A stretch of 64,000 nt of DNA from Candidatus Mycalebacterium zealandia (GTDB taxonomy: Bacteria; Desulfobacterota_D; UBA1144; Nemesobacterales; Mycalebacteriaceae), in the NCBI GenBank assembly GCA_014075295.1, contig CP046180.1:1018458-1082457 (forward strand), read 5' to 3'. The notes beneath the pieces are model-generated. The model worked only from the letters and a program-made list of their open reading frames with translations. It was not told the origin of the DNA and made no database searches. The position numbers and the translations under genes were made by a program. Below, piece after piece: positions 51,626 to 58,487 of the stretch (positions are counted from its first letter, which is position 1; each line of letters opens with the position of its first letter).

Positions 51626-52615
51626 ATGGCAGTTTTAATGACCGGAGCAACTGGGTTTATCGGCTCTCATATAGCGCGAAAACTGAAAACTAAAGGAGAC
51701 GAAGTTCGCGCCCTTGTGCGCGCAACCAGCGACACCGGAGACCTTGACCGCGCCGGCATAACAAAAATAAACGGCGATATAACGGACCGCGCATCGGTGT
51801 TGAAAGCCCTTGAAGGATGCGAAACCGTTTATCACTGCGCGGGCTTTGTTTCGTTCAAAAAAAGAGACTACGGGAAAATGGTGGAGATAAACGTTGAGGG
51901 AGCACGGAATGTTTTGTCCGCCGCTCTTGAAACGGGCGTGCGAAAAGTGGTTTTCACAAGCAGTGTGGCGGCGCTGGGGCCGGCGGTTAAGGACGGGTTT
52001 ATAACGGAAGACTCTGAAACCGACACGGATTTTCAAGGCGCGAACATCGGATATATGAACGTGAAACGGGCCGCCGAAGCCGCGGCGCTTGATTTTTGCG
52101 AAAAAGGGCTTGATGTCGTGATAACGAATCCTTCGGTTGTTATCGGAGCCGGAGACAAATATCTGTCCAGCGTGGGATCGGTTCTGTGGTATTGCAAAAG
52201 GCGTTTCCCCGGATACATGGACGGCACTCTCAACCTTACCGATGTTGAAGACGTGGCGGAAGGACACATACTTGCCGCGGAAAAGGGTAAAACCGGAGAA
52301 TGTTATATCCTGAGCAACACAAACCTGACGGTGCTTGAGTATTTCACCCTGCTTGAAAAAGTAACAGGGGTGCCCGCGCCGAAATTGAAAATCCCCTACC
52401 CGGCGGCATACGTGTCCGCGTTTTTCGCCGAACGCGTTCTCGGACTGGCGTTTCCGAACTACTCAACAATGGATTTGGATTCCGTCAAACTGTCGCGCTA
52501 CAACTGGCACACAGACTGTTCAAAAGCCGAGAGGGAACTGGGATACAAGCGCGGTTCGGTGGAGGAAAGTCTGCGCAAGACCGTTGAATGGTTTAAGTCG
52601 CGCAGATTGCTCTGA
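51626..52615 (+). CDS. NAD(P)-dependent sugar epimerase/dehydratase-like protein (extended SDR, HpnA-like)
   Basis: 329 residues. The Rossmann motif is TGATGFIGSH (6-15). The catalytic pair is in YMNVKRAAEA (Tyr and Lys, near 143-147), with VFTSSVAALG giving the Ser. PSVVIGAGD is typical of the dihydroflavonol reductase/HpnA group. HpnA acts in hopanoid side-chain synthesis, but no hopanoid genes are near, so the substrate stays open. It is followed 21 bases later by aroC. Confidence 0.82.
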   Translation: MAVLMTGATGFIGSHIARKLKTKGDEVRALVRATSDTGDLDRAGITKINGDITDRASVLKALEGCETVYHCAGFVSFKKRDYGKMVEINVEGARNVLSAALETGVRKVVFTSSVAALGPAVKDGFITEDSETDTDFQGANIGYMNVKRAAEAAALDFCEKGLDVVITNPSVVIGAGDKYLSSVGSVLWYCKRRFPGYMDGTLNLTDVEDVAEGHILAAEKGKTGECYILSNTNLTVLEYFTLLEKVTGVPAPKLKIPYPAAYVSAFFAERVLGLAFPNYSTMDLDSVKLSRYNWHTDCSKAERELGYKRGSVEESLRKTVEWFKSRRLL

Positions 52616-52636
52616 AGAAGCGGGTATTATATCCAA

Positions 52637-53707
52637 ATGGCCGGAAACACATTCGGAAAAGTTTTTAGAATCACAACATGGGGAGAGTCGCACGGAAGCG
52701 CCATCGGGGTTGTGCTGGACGGCTGTCCGGCGGGACTCAGAATCTCCGAAACCGACATTCAGAACGAACTTGACCGCCGCCGCCCCGGGCAAAGCAAGGT
52801 TACGACACAACGCAAAGAGGCGGACAAGGTTGAGATTTTGTCCGGCGTGTTCAAAGGCAAAACGCTTGGCACACCGATTTCCATGCTTGTGCGCAACACC
52901 GATGTCATCTCGTCTTCATATGAGAAAATAAAAGACACCTACCGCCCCGGACACGCCGATTTCACATACGATGAAAAATACGGATTCAGAGACTACCGAG
53001 GCGGAGGCAGGGCTTCGGCAAGGGAAACGGCCGGTCGGGTCGCGGCGGGCGCTATTGCGAAAAAACTGCTTGAAAAGCGCGGAATTAAAACGCGCGGATT
53101 TGTCAGAAGTGTGGGCGACATAGTTGCGGAAAAAGTCAATTTTAGTGAAATAGAAAAAAATCCCGTGCGCTGTCCGGACGCAAAGAAAGCGAAACAGATG
53201 TTTGACCTCATAGACTCCGTCCGGCGGCAGGGAGACTCAGTCGGGGGAACGGTTGAGGTTATAACACAGGGACTTCCCGCAGGGCTTGGCGAGCCGGTTT
53301 TTCACAAACTTGACGCGGATTTGGCTTCCGCTCTGATGAGCATCGGCGGCATAAGAGGTTTTGAAGTGGGAAGCGGGTTTGATGTGGCGAAAAAGAAAGG
53401 ATCTGAAGTAAACGATTTGATGTTCAAGCGCAAAGACGGCTCTCTGGGATTCAAAACAAACAACGCGGGCGGGTTGCTCGGCGGCATAACAAACGGCGAA
53501 AATCTCGTGGTCAGAATCGCCATAAAGCCCACTTCGTCAATATCAAAAACCCAGAAAACGGTTGACAAAAAGGGCTCTCCAAAGAATCTGGTAGTCAAAG
53601 GCAGACATGACCCGTGCCTGTGCCCGCGGGCGGTTCCCATTGCCGAAGCGATGGTTAATCTTGTGCTCGCGGATCATATCCTTATGAGCCGGACAGCAAA
53701 ACTGTGA
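52637..53707 (+). CDS. aroC: Chorismate synthase
   Basis: 356 residues. It makes chorismate from EPSP with reduced FMN. The motifs [36 protein letters not shown] and [20 protein letters not shown] are present. The catalytic His region is in [12 protein letters not shown], and the C-terminal [17 protein letters not shown] has Cys for the usual Ala. It stops in a four-base overlap with the next gene. Confidence 0.96.
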   Translation: MAGNTFGKVFRITTWGESHGSAIGVVLDGCPAGLRISETDIQNELDRRRPGQSKVTTQRKEADKVEILSGVFKGKTLGTPISMLVRNTDVISSSYEKIKDTYRPGHADFTYDEKYGFRDYRGGGRASARETAGRVAAGAIAKKLLEKRGIKTRGFVRSVGDIVAEKVNFSEIEKNPVRCPDAKKAKQMFDLIDSVRRQGDSVGGTVEVITQGLPAGLGEPVFHKLDADLASALMSIGGIRGFEVGSGFDVAKKKGSEVNDLMFKRKDGSLGFKTNNAGGLLGGITNGENLVVRIAIKPTSSISKTQKTVDKKGSPKNLVVKGRHDPCLCPRAVPIAEAMVNLVLADHILMSRTAKL

Positions 53708-54057
53708 CGGCGCGCAATTTCGGCGTGTATGCCTCAACAGGCGAGCGTGTGTATCTGGGAGACTTCAGTGAAGTTCCCGAACCCCACAGACGGAAACTGA
53801 TAGAGGCGATTGACCAGTGGGGAGACGTAATGGTCGGCTGGGGCGTCAACGAGTTGATTTACTCTTTGATGCGCTGGCATGATGAAACGGTTTTCCGGTG
53901 CGCGCCGTGTGGTTTTTCATCCGCATCGTCAAACCGGTGCGCCGGGTGCGGAAAAACGCTTGAGAAAAAATCCGCGTATAAAAAGAACGAAAAAATCGCG
54001 CGTTTGCTTATGTGCGTCGGTTCGCTCAACCAAATCAGATACGAGGAGAACGGATGA
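53704..54057 (+). CDS. Hypothetical protein with a C-terminal zinc ribbon
   Basis: 117 residues from GTG 53704 (GTGA overlap with the aroC stop). The first 75 residues are alpha-helical with three Trp. A four-Cys ribbon follows: [20 protein letters not shown] (about 72-91). After a basic stretch it ends [15 protein letters not shown]. It overlaps the next gene by four bases. No family was recognised. Tight coupling with aroC suggests co-expression only. Confidence 0.7.
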   Translation: MTARNFGVYASTGERVYLGDFSEVPEPHRRKLIEAIDQWGDVMVGWGVNELIYSLMRWHDETVFRCAPCGFSSASSNRCAGCGKTLEKKSAYKKNEKIARLLMCVGSLNQIRYEENG

Positions 54058-54350
54058 AAATTCAGGTTCACGGGCAGATATTCCCGTACGCTCTGCAAGA
54101 AACGATCAAAGTAAAAAAGATCGGCGAGAAGCGCAGAAATTTTAACCTCGGTTCGCAAACCCTGTCCTTTTCAATCTATGAAGTTGAAATGCCGGACGGT
54201 TGCGAAATTTCCGGCAACTACATTAAAACGCCTTCGGGAACGCGTCTTTATCACAACCGCGGCGGGCAGTACGAAGCCGCGTATCTAATCTCAGAAAAAG
54301 ATGAAGACCCACTCGCAGACAAACATTTCAGTTCGCTCAAAGAAATATAA
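54054..54350 (+). CDS. Hypothetical small beta-rich protein
   Basis: 98 residues from ATG 54054, four-base overlap with the zinc-ribbon gene; a reading from 54012 lies within that gene. It is rich in beta-type stretches (LSFSIYEVEMPDG, YEAAYLISEKDED). It has no membrane segment, no signal peptide and only one cysteine. Function unknown. Confidence 0.65.
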   Translation: MKIQVHGQIFPYALQETIKVKKIGEKRRNFNLGSQTLSFSIYEVEMPDGCEISGNYIKTPSGTRLYHNRGGQYEAAYLISEKDEDPLADKHFSSLKEI

Positions 54351-54374
54351 AAATCCCGCGCTTGCGCCGAATGT

Positions 54375-55517
54375 TTACAGGTTTTCACTGATTATGCGGG
54401 CGGCGGCTTCAGCACCGGAGCCGAAATCAAACCCGTGCCCGAGTTTTTTCAAACTCTGCTCAACCGCAGACACAACCGCGACTGTGTCCGAACGGTCTAT
54501 GTATCCGATGTGGGAAACGCGGAAAATCTTCCCCTTTGCCTGATCCTGACCGCCCGCGACCGTTATTCCAAAATCCTCTTTGAGGGTTTTTATCAGCGGT
54601 CCCGCGCCGATATCAGGCGGCGCGACCGCGACTGAAAGCGCGGGGCTGGGCTCATCCTTTGTGAACAACTCCATTTCCATCGCTTCAAAAGCGCTTCTGG
54701 TCGCGGAAGAAAAAACCGCGTGCCGTTTGTGCATATTTTCAAGCCCTTCTCCGACAAACATTTTCAAAACCTGCGACAGCCCTCTTACAAGACTGACCGC
54801 CGGTGTCCACGGAGTTGTGTTTTTGTCCGCGCTTTTTGCCGCGGCTTTGAAATCAAAATAAAACTTCGGAAGGTCCGAGGTTTTGTTGAACTCCCACGCC
54901 TTGGTGCTCATTGCCGCAAAAGACAGCCCCGGAGGAAGCATAAAAGCCTTCTGCGAGCCCGCGACAAGCACGTCAATGCCAAGTTCGTCAAACGGCAACG
55001 GAAAAACGCCCACGGCAGTTATGCCGTCCACTATCAGAATCACGTCGTCCCGTTCGCGCGTAATTGCGGCTATTTTGGCGGTCGGGTTTTTTATGCCCGT
55101 TGAGGTTTCGCTCGCCTGCATCAGAACCGCGCGTATGGAGGGGTTTTTGTCGAGTTTTTGCCGTATGAGCGCGGGATCAACCGCCCTTCCCCACTCAACC
55201 GTGATTTCCTCAACTTCAATGCCGAAAGCGCCGCAGATTTTTTCCCATCTTTCTCCGAACTTCCCGCTGTTGACGACAAGAACCCTGTCGCCCCGGCAAA
55301 GTGTGTTTGAAACCGCGCCCTCCATCGCTCCCGTGCCTGAGGAAGCAAGTACCAGAACCTCGCCGGAAGTCTGAAAAATCTGTTTCAGGTCGGCGCGTAT
55401 CTGTTCAACTATTGACTCAAATTCGGCGGTTCTGTGGTGGATGATGGGCCTTGCCATCTCAATCAGAGCATCGCTCGGAACCGGAACTGGACCGGGTGTA
55501 AAAACATAATCTTTCAA
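54375..55517 (-). CDS. Class V aminotransferase (serine-glyoxylate / alanine-glyoxylate type)
   Basis: 380 residues, TTG start with GGGGGAA upstream. PLP fold type I. The pyridoxal lysine is in VAGSQKAFMLPPG (about 190-202), DGITAVGVFPLPFDELGIDV lies before it, and SSGTGAMEGAVSN binds the phosphate. The start FTPGPVPVPSDAL is typical of the serine-pyruvate / soluble hydrogenase small-subunit-like group. It may provide serine, glycine or glyoxylate chemistry; serA is not beside it, so the role is open. Confidence 0.88.
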   Translation of the reverse strand: MKDYVFTPGPVPVPSDALIEMARPIIHHRTAEFESIVEQIRADLKQIFQTSGEVLVLASSGTGAMEGAVSNTLCRGDRVLVVNSGKFGERWEKICGAFGIEVEEITVEWGRAVDPALIRQKLDKNPSIRAVLMQASETSTGIKNPTAKIAAITRERDDVILIVDGITAVGVFPLPFDELGIDVLVAGSQKAFMLPPGLSFAAMSTKAWEFNKTSDLPKFYFDFKAAAKSADKNTTPWTPAVSLVRGLSQVLKMFVGEGLENMHKRHAVFSSATRSAFEAMEMELFTKDEPSPALSVAVAPPDIGAGPLIKTLKEDFGITVAGGQDQAKGKIFRVSHIGYIDRSDTVAVVSAVEQSLKKLGHGFDFGSGAEAAARIISENL

Positions 55518-55542
55518 AGAATTCCCCCTGTCCCGCGATGTT

Positions 55543-55566
55543 TTTTGCGCACATGCGCGGGCAAAA
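55543..55566. repeat. Inverted repeat between the aminotransferase and era
   Basis: TTTTGC (55543-55548) and GCAAAA (55561-55566) flank an inner GCGC-ACAT-GCGC. It is 26 bases upstream of the aminotransferase start and 84 upstream of era, a suitable place for an operator. Nothing else supports the role. Confidence 0.35.
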
Positions 55567-55649
55567 TCTCACTCTATACCAACTTTACTGATTTTCAACC
55601 TGTCCGAGCGGTTTGCTCTTGGCGGCCGAATACGCCATTCTTGTCAGAA

Positions 55650-56537
55650 ATGTCAGGTGGCGGAAAATACAGATTCGGCTTTGTGTCGGTGGTCGGCGGA
55701 ACGAATGTGGGAAAATCCACACTTGTGAACACGCTTGTGGGACGGAAAATCTGCGCCACATCCTCAAAACCCAACACAACGCGCAACCGCATAAATGGCA
55801 TATTCACGGACGACGAAGCACAGATAGTTTTCACTGACACGCCGGGAATAGTCCGCCCGAAGGGAGAACTGCTCAAAAAAATGACCGCGTCCGCGCTCGG
55901 AGCGCTGGAGAGCGGCATAACACTTGCCGTTACGGACAGTTCCGCCGCCTTTGGCGCGGGCGAAGTCAGGGCAATCAGGGATTCTTCGCGCCCCGTGATA
56001 GTGGCTCTGAACAAAACCGACATCGCGAGCAGACAGTCTGTTCTTGAAGCGATAAAAAAATCGGAACAATTTGGCGACAAAATCGCCGATATTGTTCCGG
56101 TTTCGGCGCTCAAAAAAACCGGTACTGAGCGCCTGCTTGAAGTTTTGAAAAAATCCCTGCCAGAAGGCGAAAAACAGTTCCCCGATGACAACGGCACGGA
56201 CGCGATGGACGGATTTATCGCGGCGGAATTTGTCAGAGAAAAAATCTTTCGCCTCACTCACGGAGAAGTGCCCTACCAATCGGCTGTTGTGGTCAGGGAA
56301 ATGCGGCGCGGAAAAGGTGGCATTCTCTACATAAACGCCGAAGTGCTTCTTGAAAAAGAGTCTCATAAAAAAATCGTTATAGGAAAAGGCGGCGAGATGC
56401 TGAAAAAAATTGGTTCGCGCGCGAGGAACGATATTGAGAATTTTCTCGAAACAAAAGTTTTTCTGGAACTGAACGTGATGGTAAAACCGGGCTGGAGCAA
56501 AGACAGAGATTTTATTGAAGATATTTACGGGCGGTAA
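55650..56537 (+). CDS. era: GTPase Era
   Basis: 295 residues from MSGGGKYRFGFVSVVGGTNV; a longer frame back to 55434 crosses the aminotransferase promoter and is rejected. G1 is GGTNVGKS (16-23), followed by FTDTPGIVRP, LNKTD and VSALKKTG. The KH domain has KIVIGKGGEMLKKIGSRARN and the LELNVMVKPGWSKD tail. Era matures 16S rRNA on the 30S. It ends one base before the convergent enoyl-CoA hydratase stop. Confidence 0.95.
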   Translation: MSGGGKYRFGFVSVVGGTNVGKSTLVNTLVGRKICATSSKPNTTRNRINGIFTDDEAQIVFTDTPGIVRPKGELLKKMTASALGALESGITLAVTDSSAAFGAGEVRAIRDSSRPVIVALNKTDIASRQSVLEAIKKSEQFGDKIADIVPVSALKKTGTERLLEVLKKSLPEGEKQFPDDNGTDAMDGFIAAEFVREKIFRLTHGEVPYQSAVVVREMRRGKGGILYINAEVLLEKESHKKIVIGKGGEMLKKIGSRARNDIENFLETKVFLELNVMVKPGWSKDRDFIEDIYGR

Positions 56538-56538
56538 A

Positions 56539-57345
56539 TCAACGCCCTTTGAAAACCGGCTTTCTTTTTTCGGCAACCGATTTCATTCCCTCTTTGAAAT
56601 CGGCGCTTTCGCAGACTTTTTCAAACATTGCGCGCAGAGAGGTGGAATCTTTCGCGGAAGGTTTTGAGGATTTCGCAAGAATGTTGAGCCCCTGTTTGGA
56701 GGCTTGGATTGACAGAGGCGCGCCCTCCGCGATTTTGCGGGCGAGCGCGTAAACGGTGTCTTCAAGAGCTGAAGGTGAAGTTACTTCGCTTACAAGCCCC
56801 GCCTGAAACGCTTCTTGAGCCGTAAAGGTTTCCGCGCCGAAAAACATCCGTTTTGCGCCCGCAATCCCGACCGCACGGGCAATTCTACGCAAACCCGAAA
56901 ACGGATAGGCGATTCCGAGCTTTGAAGGAGGCATGGAAAACTTTGAATCGTCCGAGCAGATTATGAGGTCGCAAGCGGCGGCAAGCTCAAGCCCTCCGCC
57001 AACCGCGTAGCCGCGCACAAGCGCCAGAACGGGGCGCGGGAAATTCTCCACCGCGTCGCAGGCGGCGGCAAGCGGATGTTTTTTTCTGCCATAATCGCGG
57101 GTTATGTCTCCGGGGGCCACAAAGGAAAAATCGTATCCCGATGAAAACGCCTTGCCCCCCCGCCCTGAAAGCACAACGCAACGCGCCGAGTCGTCTTTTT
57201 TCAATTTTTCAAGCGCGCGGACAATACTCCGCAGAACGTCGGGAGACAGAGAGTTTCTCTTTTCAGGTCTGTTTATTTCAAGCGAAATGACCGCTCCGGT
57301 CCGCCGGACAATCAATTCCGTGCTGTTTTCCGGTAATAATTTCAA
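56539..57345 (-). CDS. Enoyl-CoA hydratase/isomerase family protein
   Basis: 268 residues, TTG start with AAGGA upstream. The crotonase fold has ISLEINRPEKRNSLSPDVL, the oxyanion-hole loop GKAFSSGYDFS and GYAVGGGLELAAACDLI. The catalytic Glu/Asp positions cannot be set by eye, since SKFSMPPSKLGIAYPF replaces the usual FxxPEvxlGl. It may act in beta-oxidation or another CoA pathway; no thiolase or dehydrogenase is adjacent. Confidence 0.85.
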   Translation of the reverse strand: MKLLPENSTELIVRRTGAVISLEINRPEKRNSLSPDVLRSIVRALEKLKKDDSARCVVLSGRGGKAFSSGYDFSFVAPGDITRDYGRKKHPLAAACDAVENFPRPVLALVRGYAVGGGLELAAACDLIICSDDSKFSMPPSKLGIAYPFSGLRRIARAVGIAGAKRMFFGAETFTAQEAFQAGLVSEVTSPSALEDTVYALARKIAEGAPLSIQASKQGLNILAKSSKPSAKDSTSLRAMFEKVCESADFKEGMKSVAEKRKPVFKGR

Positions 57346-57396
57346 GACTTGTTCCTTTTAATAAACGGCAAATATATGTAGAATCTCGATTCTATT

Positions 57397-57894
57397 ATGC
57401 CTCTTTATGAGTATGAATGCGAAGGATGCATGGACAGGTTCAACAAAGACATCTCAAGTCTTGTTGAGAACCTGAACAAAAAAAACGCTTCGCGGATATC
57501 AAAGGAAAACCCCGGCTTCCTCTATATAGAGGTCGCGAAGGAAAAAAAGGAAGCGCCGATGTTTTCTCTCGGCGAAAAAATGCCTGCGCGGTCGCGAAGC
57601 ACGCGCCGTTTCAAATACTCGCTTGAAGGGGGAAAATCGCTCTACCTTGAACTTAAAGACTTCAAATTCAGCGAACTGATGGAACCCGGAGAGCCGCCGC
57701 CGAAATGCCCGTTGTGCCAAGGCGGAAAGGTGCAGAGGGTTTTTTCAACCTTCAAGGCGATTTTTGATAAAAGAGACAGGGAACCCGGTCCCGGAGACGA
57801 CTTCGGCTGGCATAAGGACTACAAAGTGCAAAAAGACGAGGAGCGCCAGAACTGGGTCGGGCAGGACACCCTGAATCAGTATTTCAAAAGGTAG
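57397..57894 (+). CDS. FmdB-like zinc-ribbon protein with a long insert, copy 1
   Basis: 165 residues. MPLYEYECEGC (C8, C11) is the normal FmdB start, but the second pair CPLC (C104, C107) is 93 residues later instead of about 15-25. The insert has a basic middle (ARSRSTRRFKYSLEGG) and ends with FKFSELMEPGEPP. After the second pair comes KVQRVFSTFKAIF, the usual end of the family. A charged tail (DREPGPGDDFGWHKDYKV) follows. FmdB-type proteins are small putative regulatory zinc-ribbon proteins. Copy 2 follows nine bases later. A TAGAAT lies 12 bases before the ATG. Confidence 0.8.
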   Translation: MPLYEYECEGCMDRFNKDISSLVENLNKKNASRISKENPGFLYIEVAKEKKEAPMFSLGEKMPARSRSTRRFKYSLEGGKSLYLELKDFKFSELMEPGEPPPKCPLCQGGKVQRVFSTFKAIFDKRDREPGPGDDFGWHKDYKVQKDEERQNWVGQDTLNQYFKR

Positions 57895-57903
57895 GAAGAA
57901 ATT

Positions 57904-58383
57904 ATGCCGTTGTTTGAATATGAATGTGTACCTTGCAGAACAAGCGCGGAAAAAGCGATAAGCAACATTATGAAAGGCGGCGGGAAGTCCGTGCCTAAAA
58001 CCGTAAAAGACAACTCAGTTGTGCGTAGCGCGCAGATAATTGACCTCCAAAAAGGCAAAATTGAAGCCGAAGCCGGAAAACCTGCGGAAAACGGGCAGGA
58101 CATAATCCGGTATTCCGAAGACGGCTCGACGATGTTTGTTATGAACACTGATGTTTTCCGTTTTTCCGAACTGATATATGAAAAAGGCGATGAAAAAAGG
58201 GTGAAGTGTCCCTCATGCGGTTCAAAAAAAGCGAAAAAGGTGGTATCGTCATTCTCTTTCACAAGTGACCTTTCAACGGATATGCCCAAACCGGATTTGA
58301 GCAATCTGCCACCCGAAATCAGAGGCAAAGTTCAAATCGGGGAATACATAGAGGAAAAAGACAGACCCAAAAAAAACAGGTAG
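57904..58383 (+). CDS. FmdB-like zinc-ribbon protein with a long insert, copy 2
   Basis: 159 residues. It begins MPLFEYECVPC (C8, C11), and the second pair CPSC (C102, C105) is 91 residues later, nearly the same spacing as in copy 1. The inserts differ in sequence but share FRFSELIYEKGD just before the cysteines. KVVSSFSFTS follows. The tail ends EYIEEKDRPKKNR. Tandem duplication with divergence is the simple reading; the pair is likely co-transcribed, with AGGAAG as ribosome binding site. Confidence 0.8.
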   Translation: MPLFEYECVPCRTSAEKAISNIMKGGGKSVPKTVKDNSVVRSAQIIDLQKGKIEAEAGKPAENGQDIIRYSEDGSTMFVMNTDVFRFSELIYEKGDEKRVKCPSCGSKKAKKVVSSFSFTSDLSTDMPKPDLSNLPPEIRGKVQIGEYIEEKDRPKKNR

Positions 58384-58422
58384 GGAAGCGCGCAAATCAG
58401 TGAAAAATTGTTCAGAGACATA

Positions 58423-58451
58423 TTGTCTATGACTGAATTCTGTATTACTAT
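58423..58451 (+). promoter_or_regulatory. Candidate promoter for sucAB
   Basis: TTGTCT (58423-58428), 17-base spacer, TACTAT (58446-58451), in the 104-base gap before sucA. Both hexamers match consensus at four of six positions. Confidence 0.4.
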
Positions 58452-58487
58452 TGCTCTGCTTTCCGAAAACGGAAAAACGCCGTTCCG

